This document shows positions 31,732 to 46,700 of a DNA stretch of 64,000 bases, one piece after another (positions within the stretch are counted from its first letter, which is position 1; every line of letters begins with the position of its first letter). Under the pieces are notes generated by a model, which was given only the letters and a program-made list of their open reading frames with translations, searched no databases and was not told the origin of the DNA. The DNA is taken from assembly GCA_001643675.2 (NCBI GenBank), contig LSRY02000019.1:692001-756000 (forward strand), in the 5' to 3' direction. The DNA is from Monocercomonoides exilis. Taxonomy: Eukaryota; Preaxostyla; Oxymonadida; Polymastigidae. Made by a program: the position numbers and the translations under genes.

Positions 31732-34700
31732 ATGTTTTCTAACAAAATTGAAGATGCAACGTTAAATAAGACACTTACAGATCGAACAAGCGCGCAAATA
31801 TGCAATCCATCTTGCGGTACAAATAATATTTTAAAAATTTTATGACTTCAACTTTTCATTATTTATGAATTGTGCTTTTTGATTCACAACAGTTAAACAA
31901 ACGCCTGAATCCCTAATGATTGAAGAATTGCAATTTCCCCCAGATGAACTTCGCAGATCTTTACCATCAAGGCCTTCTGTTCTCAACAAAAAAGTTAAAA
32001 CATTAGATATGGGGAAAATGAAAAAAATAGAAGGCTATAAACCTTATCGTCAACCATTGCCTCAACTTCTGAAAGAAGGGCAACATCTGACAGCAAAAGA
32101 TGGAATTATTCCATCTTATATTCAACCAGCACTACCATCATTACTTTCTCCTTCTGCTTATCTTGATTTTCCTCAATCAGACGAAATGACATCATCAGTT
32201 CCAACTCCAAGAGGATTTTCTACCCCACGAGAAACATCTGTAAAAACATTAAATTCCATTGCTAACACAACCGTTCATCCTTCGTTATCAAAAACAAGAG
32301 GATATGAAGAAAATGGATTTAATTCAGAAGAAAATTTAAAGTATTCACTTCAGCCTCATAACTCAAGAACTGATATTTTTTTAGAAGCCTCTTCAACGAC
32401 GAATCGCGAGCAAGAAAATTCTTCAATAAAAGAAGGTTGTTCGAACATTGCTCAGGATGAAGAAATTAATACATTTTCAAACAGTTCTGTTTCTCCACCT
32501 CCAAATGCAGTTTCAGATTTCATGCATCCAGTTTCGGCTCCATCATCATCTCGTCGTAACAACATGTCTTCTCAGTCTTCACTGAAACCACAAGACGCAA
32601 ACCAACTTAGGATTGAAGATTCGAGCAATCATCTTTTGTCTTCAGCATCAACATCAACATTAAACGAACTTGCACAAAAAGAAACGTCGATGATTGCCCC
32701 ACAACCATCTGATCATTCACCACCACCTCTGACCCCTTCTTCAATTGCAGATGGAAGAGCAGAAATACAGATTCGTGAAGATGATGAATACGATGTTGAA
32801 GACGAGGAAGCAGAGAAAAAGTTCATAAGTCAAGAAGATAACAACGAACAAGATGAATCAAATGAAGCAGAAGAACAAGCAGAATATTCTGAACAAAGAA
32901 AACAAAGAAAGCAGAAATCAAAGAAAACACCAAAATCCAGACCTCGCCCAAAGGGACAGGCACAACAAGATAACCTCAACAAAGCATCGAGAGAAAACAG
33001 AGTCAAACGCTCAGAAAAATCAGATGTTCTTCGTTCCCGTTCCACCGAGCGCTCCAAAAATCACCCAAGTTTTTCTTCCTCAACGACATCTGCCTTCAAT
33101 GGTGGTGCCACTTCTCTCAATCAGCTTGCCTTCGACGACATCCTCGTCGCCATTTGCACAGGAAATGTGAGTCTTCCTTTGGAGTCGTTTGTTATGGCAG
33201 CGCGCCGCGAGGCTGACAGGAAAATGGGAAAGAAAAGCGGACTTTTCACAACTTCTGCTGCGTCTGCTGGCGCAACGTCGTTTTCAGCTGCATCTTCTCG
33301 AATACCCTTTGCAGGTGCTTCTCCGCTGGCTGGCATAACTTCTGGTGCGATTACGCCGCTGACTGCAAGACAATCTGTGAATGCTAAAGGCGTTCCCTCA
33401 CTTTCTTCTTCGAGGCTGCCATCGCTCCATTCATCAGGCGCTGTCACATCGCGCTCAATGGTACAGGGAAGCACACAGCGATCAGCCAAAGGAGCAGACG
33501 GCTCAATGACCACGCGTTCTTTTGTGCCGTCGCTTGGAAGGCAGGTGAAGCAGATGTACAGAACGAAAGAGCCGTGGAGTGGAAGCAGAGCGGTGGGAAG
33601 GGCAGGGAAGAGCAAAGATGAGGAGTACAACGTGTGGGACCACTATCTGTGGAGCAGGAGCATGCACCAGTCGGCGGTGGAGAACGAGATGATGCTGAAG
33701 AAGCTGATGCCGCATGCGAGAGAGAATGTGGTGGAAGAGTTTGACAAGAAGCTAAAGCGGATGTCTGTTGAGTTTCCGTTCATGGAGAATGCCTCAGAGA
33801 CGATGAGCCGCGCACAGACGCTTGCTGCGAAAGGCGAGGCATCGCTGCACGCCACAAAGGAGATCAGAGAGAAAGAGCTGACGACTTTGCCGAGTGTGGC
33901 AGAAAGCGGAGACGAGCCAGTTGTTGACAGAACAGTCACAACACTTAGCTCGCTGATGAATGCCGATGGAGGAGAGGAGAAAAGCCAGACGGAGCGTTGG
34001 GAGCCGAACCAGTCCATTTTGAAGCACTTTAATCTTCCCGAAAAGGAGCTGACAGAGCATTGGAGGCGAAGTGGAACAGAAGATGGGTCTCAGACGCAGA
34101 AGGACATTGAAAGAGAGAAAGCGAAAGAGCGAGAAAAACTAGAAGCTGAACTGAAGGAGCGTGAAGGCAGGCTTCAGATGCTGGCAGACGAGGCTGAAGA
34201 GAAAGAGAAAAGCAAACGAGAAAAGGAAGCGAAGGAGAAAGAGGCAAAAGAACAGACGAATGCTGTGTCGCCTCTGATGATCCAGTCGTCTGTTCCGACA
34301 GCATTCACACCATTGTTTAATGTGACACCAGCCATCACGTCAATGACAGGAATTACGCCAAGTGGAGGATTGGATGGGTGCGCTGACAGCAGTTTAATTG
34401 AGCAGGAAAAAGCGAAAGAGCTAGAAAGATATTTGGGAGGAGCAGAGGAAGATGCAGACGACGATGAGACAGCAGAAGAGAAAGAAGAGAAGCGAAAGCG
34501 AACACTTATAACACATCTTACCCCATTTACGAACAAATCAGATTCAGCCACGCCTTCTTTGCAAGTTCCAAGTGGAGAATCACCGATGGGTGTTCAAGGC
34601 AACATTAGTGAACAAGAAAAGCGGATGCAGTCGAATGACGCCTCTGGCAAGTCAGTGCGGAGCGATGTTCGCTCGCCCATCTCTCCTCCTTCGCAATCAA

Positions 34701-37376
34701 ATCCGCAATCGTTTTCAGAATCGCCGACAAGCAACACGCCATTTCAAATGCTTAGAACACAACTGGGCTCAGCCACTTCCACAACAGGGAGCTTGATTCC
34801 TTCTTCGTCTTTTTCTCAAAAGAGGAAGAGGAAGAACGAGCTGGATTGGATGTTATATCTGCACAATGTGATGAAGGAAGACGCTGAGCAGAGCTATTCA
34901 ATCAACTACGACTATTTTGGGCGCAAAAAGAAAGAGACAAAAACGAATTATCCAAACAATAACGAAGCCAACAACGAAAAGCAGGCAGCAGAAAAGCATT
35001 CAGATAGACACACGGGAAGTTCGGACTCTATCAGAAGGAGGAAGAACAAAGAACACAATGACGAGGACTCGACAAGCGAGGCTGACGTGACGCTCAACGA
35101 AACCAGCCGAGAAAGAAAGAGCGAGCAGCATTCGGGTGCTTCTTCTCCTCTGCGCAAAACAGCAGACAAACAGACACGAAGCAAAAATGTGGAGACTCAC
35201 AGCGAAGAAGTACAGAATAACGAAGGAAACACGCAAAATGCTGAGCAAAGCGAGGGAAAAGGAACAGAAGAGCCACAAAGAACACCAAGAGTTGGAGAAA
35301 AGCCTCAAATACACTTTGAGCGGAAGCCTTCTGCTTACAAAGGGAATCTAGCAGACCGGAGAATACGAAAGCGCTTGTCAACAGACGTTTCTCAGTTTTT
35401 GAATGAAGAGTCGCAAATCGTGTCGGCAGGAGAATTTTACACACATCCATCGTCTTCTTTTGCTTTTGACCCGAATTCGTCGAAGTCGTCCTCTTCGTAT
35501 TTTAAGGGCCATGCTTTTCCTCAGCCGCCATCCACACCGCCAGCATCACGCCAGGCGAAGATTATGAAAAGAGAGCGAGAATTCCTGTTTGGTAGCGGCA
35601 GTTCACCAGAAAGAGAAGGAGAAACAGGTTTGAATGGACAAGGAAGCGGAAGTTTGACTGAAAGAATGTTCAGTTTGCCGAGCGACAGGTCAACAGGCGA
35701 ACAAACTCAACGAGGCAAAAGAAGAGAAAAGACGAGAACAAGCTTGGAAGAACTGACGGCTCGTTCGTTGCGCTCAAGAACTGCTCCATCGATGCATGCG
35801 TTCCTCCCTCCATTGTTCACTGTAGACGACACAAAGGAGAAATACGGCAGTTCTTCTGAAACACCCAATTCTTCTTCTGATGTTGATTCCATTTCACCAC
35901 CTCCACTTCAATCAAAATCCTCTATCATTTCATCTGATCCTATCAGCCAACTGATATTTATTCCATCTATTTTCCCAACTTCACCCACACCAATGCCCGA
36001 TTCTCCATTTGAAGAGGAGAAAGAAGAGAAAGAAGAGAAAGATGAGCAGCAACCAACGTTCACACCAAGTGTCCCTCGTTCATCTCAGCCTGCTGTCCCA
36101 TCATCGCTCTCAACTTCTGAATCCACACAGATCCAGCGGCCCACCCCTCGCACTGTTGCCCGCCGCACTGGAAACGGCGCAGGCACCATCGCATCGCTCT
36201 TCTCTGCAAATGCGCTCGAACACGCCAGCGGGGCAACTTTCTCTGGCGTACCGCATCCATTGTCGAGGCGTCGTGTCTACCAGCCGCCGTCGCCTGAGGA
36301 GACGTCTACCACATTTGCTCGTTATGCCTCGCTTGTGTCGATGGAGCCACCGGTGGCGACTTTGGACGAGCTGATGGAGATACACACAGACGAAGACACA
36401 GCACAGCTGAGGAAGCTGTATGAAGAATCAATTAAACTCGATGAAGAGGAGGAGAAGAGGAAGAAAGAAGAAGAAAAGAGAAGGAAAATGGAAGAAGAGA
36501 AAGAAAAAGCTGAATGGCGCGTGGGAGACGAAATAGAAAACAATGAAGAAGAAGAGGAGGAAGAGGAAGAGGAAGAAGAAAACGATTCAGAGCAGAATGA
36601 GAAAGAAAGAGTGTTTGAGCCTGATGTTGTGCTCGATCCGGTTGCAGAAGAATACTTCCAGAAGCATTCGCCAAAACCGCCTATGCAGCCGATCGTCCCC
36701 AGAAACAGGTTTTCGAGGACTTCTGCTTCAGCTACAAGAGCAGTCTCATCTTCTCGAACAACACGTACACGAGCCACGGCACTTGGCATTCCTGGAATGA
36801 CAGGGATTTCAAATGGAAGAAACGGCAGCACACTGAACGGCACCAGGAGCAGATCTGCGAACGGGATTGGGCTATTTGGAAGCGATAGCCGTTCAGGCAG
36901 CGCGACACCTAATCTAATCTCAAAAGGGAAGACAATTACAAGGAGGCAGATGAAGAGAGAAAAACCATCGTTCACTGTCACAGATCTGATGGGAATGGCT
37001 TTGGAAGAAGAGAATGAGGAACTGCTGACAAAAGAAGAGAAAGAAAAGAAGAAGAAGAAAAACAATTTTATTTTGGAGGAATTGAAGTTGGCTTCATCAA
37101 TTCGTCCGCTTTTATCGTATGATCATTTTTTTATAATTATCGTACCTATTTTTTAAAATCATTCTTTTTTGAACATTCTTATTATCAATTTGATGAAAAT
37201 TTATAATGTTTATTTTCATGTATTTTTCATCATCAACTAGATTTTTGCACGAACGAGAAGAGCCTTTCCCTGCTTTCTTGCTCAGAATGATACCAAACCA
37301 TCCATTCCTAATTCGCGTGTGGAAAACTTACGAATCAATTCCGCCTTACCCGCCTCCTGTTTCCTATCCTGCGTAA
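31732..37376 (+). CDS. Unknown 1814-aa disordered protein
   Basis: Three exons, 31732-31816, 31893-37116 and 37241-37376 (TAA), join in frame (introns 76 and 124 nt). The main exon is 5.2 kb. The protein is rich in Ser, Glu, Lys, Arg, Thr and Pro, with charged helical segments (for example IEREKAKEREKLEAELKERE near residue 760) and a Glu run near residues 1577-1593. Better-conserved-looking islands are FDDILVAICTGNVSLPLESF near residue 430, NVWDHYLWSRSMHQSAVENE near 600, ELDWMLYLHNVMKEDAEQSY near 1000 and the C-terminal FLHEREEPFPAFLLRMIPNHPF. I recognise no domain. The islands would be the parts to search. Its GC content is higher in the middle than in the flanking DNA. Confidence 0.7.
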
Positions 37377-37794
37377 CAATGCTTATTTGTGTGTTGTTAT
37401 GCGAACAAAAGATTCATTCGGAAATATTCTTGATGCTGATTAATCTTTGTAACTGAAAATTTACTGATAAAGTGGTACACACACTTCAGCCATTTTTATT
37501 GAATTGATTTATTTCCTTTTCAGTTTATGTAATTATGTATTAATCAAATTTGTTTTTACAATTTATGTTAAAAGAAACCGAAAGCTGCAAAATAAGAATT
37601 TCTGTTTATTCTCTATAATTTCCTTTAAAGCAAAATACTTAAACAAAAAGCTTTTCCCAGAACTCTAACAAAAAGTGGGTATTGAAATATAAGACTTGAC
37701 GTTATAAATGAAGTGCAAATGTAATACATAAACGAAAAGCCTCAACTTTTTATTGAAACAAAGATAAATATTATAAAAGAAAGCTCAAAACTCT
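37377..37794. other. Convergent spacer
   Basis: About 418 bp between a plus-strand stop and a minus-strand stop. AT-rich, no feature recognised. Confidence 0.5.
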
Positions 37795-40700
37795 TCAAAC
37801 GTCCTTTTGCAGTTCATTTTCATTTTGAGATTGCTCATTGGCTTGCGACTCAACCCCAGACTTCTCTTCCACTTTCATTGCTTCTCCAATGTGTTGCTTC
37901 GATGCTGACGCATCTTCAACAACTTCTTCTCCCTTTTCAATTTTCTTTGAAGTTGGATCACTGTTTTTGATTTCTACCTCATTTTCTTGCTTTTCTACCA
38001 CATGCTTGTTTTTCGCAATTGGAATTCTCTTCATTCTTGTTTTTTTCATCTTCCGAAAGCTGTCCTTCAATTTGTTTCTCTTTTTATTGGTTGCAACCAG
38101 CTCATCGTCCGAAAAGCACCCAGACAAATCCGACAGCTGTGCCAGTGTCAGAGCACGAAACGGCTGAACAGAAAACATCGAGTTGTGTGTTTGGTCTGCC
38201 GAAGATGAAAATGACGGAGTACCAGAAAGTGGTGTTCCTTGCACATTTAATTGAGGCTGTTGCTTCCGTCCGAGTAGAAGTGCAACGCCATCATAGTCTG
38301 CTGTGTTTTTTGAGTCAGACAGAAAATCATCGCCTTCAAAAGCACTCAATGAAAGAGAAGCTGACAGCGACTCTTTTCCTCGCGTTTCGTGCCTGTTGAA
38401 CATCATCAGGTTCCGAATTCGGACTCCAATGTTCTTTCTGTCCAGATACATTTTTCGTTCAGGAGCTTCCACGCTAAATTCCGTTTCATCGCTTTTTGCA
38501 GGTGCAGATTGATTGGAGCTGTCGTCTTTTTCTTGTTTGAGTGATTCATTTAACGAATGAACGAAAGAAATAAAGTTTGCATTTTGCTGAGCATTTGAGT
38601 CACTTTCGACTGTTGATTCTTTTAAATGAAGAGCTATTGCTGAATCAAGAGATGGCTTTTTAAACATCTGAGCTGACGAATCCTTTGGAACATTCTCAGA
38701 TTCTGAACTATGCTTTGCTGAATGCTCTGCTGAGCTGATTCCAGTCTGAGCAAACAAAGAATTGCTTTCCATTGTAAATGAGTGAGGAGACGAAAACGGT
38801 TCGCTTTCACCTATTCCTATTGAACGCGAAGAACTAGAAAAGAGATACGGAATCTGCGACAGTACATCAGATTCACCCAGTTGTTCAAAGTCATCACGCT
38901 CCCAAGTTCCTCCTCTTTCTGTTTCTGCACCGTCATCGCGAGAAGTCTTGCTGTATTTCTTCCATTTCCATCCATATCCCCTGTTCCTCAGATAGCGATT
39001 CCTTCTCTTCCACAACCGGCCAAACACCCCGAGACGTCTGTGTTGAGACAAAACAGCATGACTATAAGGGATATATTGAACATGAGTGGTTGCATGGCCA
39101 TTTCTATGTGCATGTGAGTGCTGGTAATATCTGTGCGGGACAAGAGGCAACATCAAATGATCATCTGTTGGTGATGCTTGCTGTGAATCTTTCGTTAAAA
39201 TGACCTCAGAATGCGTCAATAGCGACTCTACATTTTCGTCGTCTGCACTGTGGCTGGTGCACACAGGAGTGACTGAAGGAGAAGCACTGGGTGTGCAATT
39301 CGGAGGGTTGACATCTGTAATTGGACCGACATCTTCTTGGATGGTCTGAATGTGACTCGCAACAGCCGCTGTGATAGGCGGAGACGGTGAAAGAGCAGTG
39401 GGAGAGGAGAGAGAGGACTCCAGAAATACAGGAACAGAAGGAGGATAACGCAGGACAAGCTCATAAGACTGAGAGGAAGACTGATGAGACTTAGCATCTA
39501 CCGTTGTTGGGTTCGGTGGAGTGAATGAGGAACGCTGAATGATTGCAGCTGTTGTTGTACCAGACGACGAAGAAGACGAACTTGAAGCAGAAGCAGAAGA
39601 AGAAGATGACGAAGACGCTGGATTAGTAGAAGAAGCAGAAGGATCAGCAGATGCTGTCGAAGTTGGATCTGCTTGGATGAAGCGATTTGGTGAGTGCAAT
39701 GCTGTGAATTGCTGTTTGCTCAAATCTCTCCCTGTTGGAGGCTCATCCACAGTCGCAGCAGACTGCTTGCTATGAAGCGCATTCAATGAATCTTCGCAAT
39801 GTCTCAGTGCAAAAAAGCCCTCAGACACACCCAGAGAGCGATCTCTGCGCAAGCGAGAATGCTTTGATACAGTTTGTCCATCGGTTAGCAAAATTCTTTG
39901 AGATTTCATCTGTGACCTTGGCTTAATAGTGGCAATAGGTGTGGATGTAACCTTTGTTGCTTTTTCGTTATTATCCTTTGGAGCGATGTTGTGCTCTTGT
40001 TTTCTGTTGGTAAGCGGTAATTGGAGTTGTGGGGAGAATAGAATTGGAATTGCAGTGTTAACATCCGCCTGATAGAAGGAATGCACTCTCTCATTTTCAT
40101 TTGCAGGGGCAGTTGTGGTGTGACCAGCATTGACATGGCTGAGTGGAGTGGAAAGAAGTGTGGAATTGGCAGCAGAACTTGTGGTGAATGAAGTGGATGA
40201 TGGAAGCGTGGAAGAGCTGGCGTCAATGTATGGAGACGAAAGAGGAGACGAAATCGAAGAAGAAGAAGAAGAAGGGAAGATTGAGCTAAATGGAAAAGAA
40301 CGATGAAGCTGGAATGCAGACTTTGGTGAAGATTTTGGAAGAGGAGGCGAAGAAGATGATGAAGTGGCCAAAAGAGAAGAATGCCCCGAATAGGCAGAAT
40401 AAGGCTGGAATTTGTAGACCGTACGTGCTCTGGGTGTCATTTGCTGTGTCTTTGTCTTCTCTAAGTGAGAGAAAGACTGAGCATCATCCGCATGTCTGTA
40501 CACAGATGCTGCTAATTTGTGCTCTCCTGGTGCGAATCGAGTGTCAGAGCTGATGTTTGTGGAGGTTGTTGCTGCGTCCGCAGCAGATGTTCCGATGAAG
40601 CCTTTGGATGTTGTGGCTGTCACTACAGACGTGCGGGTGGATGGTATCTCAGCTGGTAATGTTGCTGTAACAGTCGCAACTCCATTCTGTCTCTCGCTGC

Positions 40701-43700
40701 GCTCATTGTACGATGAAGACAGCATCGGCACAAACAAACTAGGATTTTCAGTTGTCAGAATGCGACGATGTGAACGGGTTGGTGAAGTGCGTGCTCCATC
40801 AGACGAAGCTGGGCGCACTTTAAAGTCTGAATGTGATTGCGTCTGATGTGGCCTGTCTGTTTCTATTGCAGGATAGCAAAACTGCTGAGCATCAGACACG
40901 TTTTCAGATTCCTGCTCTTTCGTGTTTGGAATGGCAGAGTTTGCATAAATTTGTCCTTTCCTCTCATTTGCGTGGTGATTCATGTGCTCATTGTTGCTGT
41001 TGCTGCTGTTGACTTTTACATTTGTGTTTGTTTGTTTTGTGTCTGTTGTGCGCAGCGGAGATTGGCAGTTGACTGTTGATGCTCTGTTCACAAAAGACAC
41101 ATATGATGCTGGAAAAACTGATCTGCGGTTGGAATACCGTTCATTGCGACTCGGAGCCATCAAATGAATCCTTTCGTGTTGAGTGTAATAGTCTTGATAG
41201 TATCTTGAATGCCCTCTTTGCGCTCTCTCGTGCTTAGATGCTCTTGAATGGTGTTGATGATGAGCCAAATTGCGATGGTTGCCATTGTGATACGCAATGC
41301 CCTCACCTCGCAAATCTGATTCATTGCTCGATGACTCAGTTACAGAATAAGTTCTGTAGTTCGACTGAGGCGATGCAATCCCTTCTGAAATGTCGAATGA
41401 GTGCAGAGCACGTATTGTGTCACATGCATGTGACATCTGCTCAGAAGGGGCGATTGACACAGACGGTGTGAGGAAGGGTGTTTGCCTTTCATCGCAGACA
41501 ACTGCCCCTGTTGTTCCTAAAGTGCTTTGTGGGAGTATCCCTTCGCTGTCAGATAGCTGAGACACCTGCGATGCAGTGAAAGTTGAGCTAGGCCTTTGAG
41601 GATGAATCTGTTGATTTGCTAATTCGCTATTTGCAATGAAATGCTGATCATTTTGTGGAACAACATTTGCATATTTGTTATCAGAACGAACAAAATTGAT
41701 GTGCTGGAAAAGGTGACGAGGAGAACTTGGATGTGTGGTGCTTCTGCGTAATGAATTTGGTGTAGTTGTGAAATATTCATCACGAAAATGTGATTTGCCA
41801 GAGGCAGCAGCCTTTTGTGATCGAAGCATACGAATCATATCCTGCTCCTGTAAGATGTTTTGTTCTGACATTGCCAGATGTGGCATCCTTCCAGAATGAG
41901 CTTCTGGGTCAATGTGATTATCATAGGCAACCCAGTAATTCGTTTGTGGCTGCAGATAGCCAGGTGTTAAGCTTTGCCAAGAAATGGATTCGGGGGATGA
42001 AAAACCAGATTGCTGTGAGTTCCAGTCATCGGGGACATATGGAACAGATGTGATCAGATCATCGCCAAGAACCTGTGAATGATTCAGCATGATAGACGGG
42101 TGACGCTCGCGATAATAGCTGCGGTGGTGCTTACCACTCGAAAAGAAGGAACCAGTCATATTTGATTCATATTCTGATTGATGTGTTATTCTGTGCCATT
42201 GTGAATCATGTGCCTTTTTCTGTCTTTTCATCCGCTGGTCGCTCCGCAGCTGCCTAATCAGGAGCATCTCCATCATCATTTGCAGAGACTCAACACGCTT
42301 TCTCAAGCTATTTTTCGAGGATTCGCTGGACAAATCAGAGGAATTTACAGAAACCTCAGTTTTGGCTTTCTTCTCACCAAGTGTCATTTCATCGGTCAAA
42401 GCTGGCATTCTGCCATTCACTTGAGATCTGTCTTTTGCTTGTTTGATTTTGTTGTGCTTTGCTCTTTTCTGTTTTTCCTTCCGCTTTGCCTGCTCTTTCA
42501 GACGCTCTTCAACAAGATACTCCATCAAATACGTCAACCGCTGCTGAAGCTCATCATCTTTAGAATAATCTCTTTCACTGCCTGAAATTGAAGAGCTGTA
42601 TGATCCACCACGATAATATGTCATTGGCCTTGTTCGTCTACCATGTCTATGCGTTTTGGCCGAATTACTTGAAGATAGCGATGTTCTTGTTGCAAAGCTG
42701 GCTGTTACTGAAGGCGAACGATCATACGATGTTGAGTACTGGCTTCCCCACGACGAGGTATCTGAATCATTGCACACACTTGAGGATTCAATTGTGGACG
42801 AAAGATCAACCAGCTCCCACTCTCTTCGATGGACAGACGACGCAAACGAGTCAGAACCTCCGATTGCGTTGTCTGTGCGAGCAGGAAACGCACTTTTGTC
42901 TGATTCTGCGCTGCTTTGTGAAGAAGAGTCGTTTCTGTAGCCATCAAATACTTCATCACAAATCACTTTTTGCTCTGCTTTTGGTGCTTCTGCAACTCTT
43001 TTGCTTCTTTTGTGTTTATTTCCGTTTCTCCGGCCTTCGTGGAACATGCGCTCATTTTGGATGGGATCAGTTGCTGTTTCCTCGCTCGATTCAGATGAGT
43101 CACCTGCCTCTCTGGTGGCAAACACTGGTCTTCCATCAAAGTTTGCTGTGTTCATTGCAACACGCATATCCTTCACAGTTGCCACTTCTCTCCTCATTGA
43201 GTGCATCTTCTTCCTCTGTGGTTGCACAACAGAAGGAATCGCCATGTGCTGTGAAGGGTGTTGTCTTATGTGTGATAAGTTTGATGAGTTCAGAATGACT
43301 GGTGGCTCAGATGTTCTATCTGATGATGATGATGAAGCAGCTCCTGATGCTTGCTGAGCTTTTGAATGAGAAAATGGAACAGTCCGCGATAGCAGTGAAT
43401 ATGATGAAGCAACAGCATAAGGATGCTGATTTTGAGCCTTTGACACCTCCGCAGGCATCTGAGTTGCTCGAGAATTGGATACCAGCAACGACGAAGAAGG
43501 CATCTTGCGTTTGTCCCTCGGAGTTTTGAATGCATCGCTTTTGTGGCCGAATGAAGGGAAAAGAGATGAGTCGTGAACAGTGTGCCGATGACTGTGGCGA
43601 GGTTGAGACTGAATTGCACTGAAAGCAAATGAAGAAGAAGAAGAAGATGACGACGACGATGATGAAGAAGAAGATGAAGTTGGAAAATGATTGAATGTCT

Positions 43701-46700
43701 GATGCGAATGAACATCTGACTGTGTGCTCTGCTCAGCAGGTGTGACAATCGTGGCTGCTTCTGATTTGATCAGTGGAGGCGACTGCGGCAGATGCATACT
43801 GGGTGACTGATGGCTTCCTTCTTCTTTCTCAGAGGCTGCGTCAGAAGATGGGCAGGAAACAGACTGAAGAGCCAAAAGCACAGCAGGGTTGGTTTTGTTG
43901 CCTTGGAACTCTTCGCTGCTGTTAGTATCTGTAAATGGCTTGTTTGCTGACTGCTTTTGGGAGAAGCGGAAATCGGCGAGCGTGGCGGGAGAGGAAAGAA
44001 GTATCAGAGGTCGAAAGTCATGCGCAGAAGAAGAAGAGGAGGAGGAAGCCGAAGCAATCTGCGCGAAAGAAGGGAAAGTGGAGGAGGACTGAGACGATGA
44101 AGCTGAAGGGGGAAGCGTGGACGAAGATGCATCCTGTGGAATCATACCAAACATATTTACAGAGCCATTGCTGTCTTTGGATGTGAAAGGTGTGTCAGCA
44201 ACATTCGAACTCAGCTGAAGCGGAGGCTCACTCAAAAACGATGATGAATGTTTGCGTTGGAAGCAGCACGATCCATCGCTTTTCTTTTCACTGGCATCGA
44301 ATTCGGCATTTTCATTTTCTTGATTTTCGTTCGCTGGCGTTTCTGCAGTGTGCAGTTTTGCCTTCTTCCGCATCGTATCTGAGTTCGTGTCAGTCATGGC
44401 AGTGCATGGCAGATGCGAGTACTCCAAACAGTTGTTGTTGGCCTTTGTCTCACTCAGCGACGTTGGAGACTCTGCTGCTTCTTCACTGAGAAGCAAATGC
44501 GCCCCGCTCAGCTGTCTTCCAGGGGGTGATAGAGGAGGCGGCAGCACAATCGACAGCGACGAGGCAGGCTGGTTGTAGCGGCTGCCGGGCGAGTAAGGTG
44601 CTGTCGATATGCGCTCCATCGTGTGGATGCTCGCCGAGCGCTGCCGTGTCGTTGCAGACATCACTCCGTATGCTCCGTTCAGTTCAGAATCGAAGTGCTC
44701 GTTGGTTCCAGTCCAACTGCAGCTGTCCGACCCACTCGTGTTCTGTTTGCTTTCAGAAGACAGATAGCTTTGCTTTTCTGTGGCTTGCTGTGACTTTGTT
44801 TGATCAGCGTTGCTGGCATCTTTTTCTTCTGTTGCGTTGCCTTCTTTTGTGACTTGATTATCAGACGGAGGAGCAAAACCAAACCAATTTGTAGCATTCT
44901 TCATATTCTCTTCATTCTTCTCCTCGCTTTCATTTTCATTCGATTGTTCATCGCTCTCTTCATCGCTTCCATCCGAAATGCCATCTGAAAATGTCAGCTC
45001 AGATCCAGTACTTGCAATATCCTCCTCGCTTGTGGAAGAGTTATCAGAGTGAATGCTTTGTTTGTCTTCTGCTTCTCTGGCTTTCGATTCAACAGGCAGC
45101 TTCTCGCCTTCCTCGTTCTCTTCAACAGCAGCAAGTGTCGTCATCAGTTCGATCTGAGAGGACTTCTTTGCATTTGCTGTGCTGCCTTGCAACTGCCGAT
45201 GTTCAGCATCAATTGGAGGAAGAGTGCTGAAAAGCGACAAAGTGATTTTCTCGTCTTGTGACGTTGGAATGCTAAGGTCTGCGCTTCTGGTTTCTTCTTC
45301 TGCGCTTTTGTTTGTGCTCTCTTTGGCTGGCAAGCTGTCTTTTGATTGTAGCAGCAGAAGATATTCGTCACTCTCCAGTATATTTGACAGGCTAGTCTTT
45401 GCAGTCAATGTCCGTGTTTCAATGTCGCCTTCATTCTGCAGCGACGACTGGGCCTTTTCAGGATCATCCAGTTCTGGCAGTGCGTTCTCTATGGATTGCC
45501 TTGTGTCTGCAGTTGAATGGTTATCATCTTCTACCAATTTGGGAATTATCAACTGTTTGTCTGTTTGCTCTGCTTCTGTCGCTTTCAAGGAGTTTGCAAG
45601 AGCTTCTGTTGATTGCGCACCAACTGGGATAATCCGAACTTCAGTTTCAGCAGAAGAAAACGAAGAGAATCTTCGAATGTCAAATGACTCTGCAGACACT
45701 GTTGTGGAGCTTGAAGCATCGACAAGTGCAACTGCGTCAAATGAAGCAGCGGATGACCCAGAGCTAGCAGTTGGCTTGTTTGGATTTTGATCAAATTGCA
45801 TTTCATTCTCATTGTTCAGCTTTGGTGGATTCATATTTGTTTCATCTTTCAGCTCCTTCATTTGCGCCTGTTGTTGCACATCTGAACTGAGATCACTTGT
45901 GAGTTGTACCTTTCTTTCAGATTCATTTGAAGCCTGTGCAACTAAGACTTCTTCTTCACTTTCTCCCGTTTCTCTTCCTCCACTTCCATCAGGTGAAATA
46001 TGATCACATGTAGTGACCGCACTTTCATCTGAGCTTGACACATTGGATGTCAAGTTAATTGGCTCAGACGCAGAAACAGCCAAAGACGAGCTTCCGTGAT
46101 GAATGTGCGAGGAAGACGAGATGTCTGCAGAATGAGCAACTGTTAGAAAGCCAATTGTCTTCGAGTTTGGAAACAATCTAACATCATGTGCTGCACTGTG
46201 AGAGACATCATTAGCACTTTCTGTATTTATTGCCTGGATGTTACTCTGCTGGATTGCTTGCTGTAAAGCTCCGCCTTTTCCATCTGTCGAAGTGCTGAAC
46301 ATGGGATCAGCACTTGATGCAACATATGAATGCACATGGGTCGGTGAATGGTACATCTGATGATGGTGGCGGTGGTGCCTTGGTGGGAGCAAGTGCCGTG
46401 AATGAGAGATTGTGTGTGGAGGGCGCACCTCAGCCGACATCGGTGGCTGTGGAGGCCTGGAGAAGTGAGGCAGAATAAGGTGGGAGTGAGAGACGTGATG
46501 TGAGGCGGTGCGGTTAAGTGTGTATGGAAGTGGATAAATGTAGATGTGCTTGTTATTGATGTTGTTGTTGCCACTGCTGCCGTGACTGTGATTGTGGCTG
46601 TGGCTGTTGCGATGGTGTGCAGATGAAGTGTGGAGCAGAATGTCAGAAGAGTCAGGGAGATAAGACGGAGAGTGATATGAATAGCTGAAAGTGGGCGAGT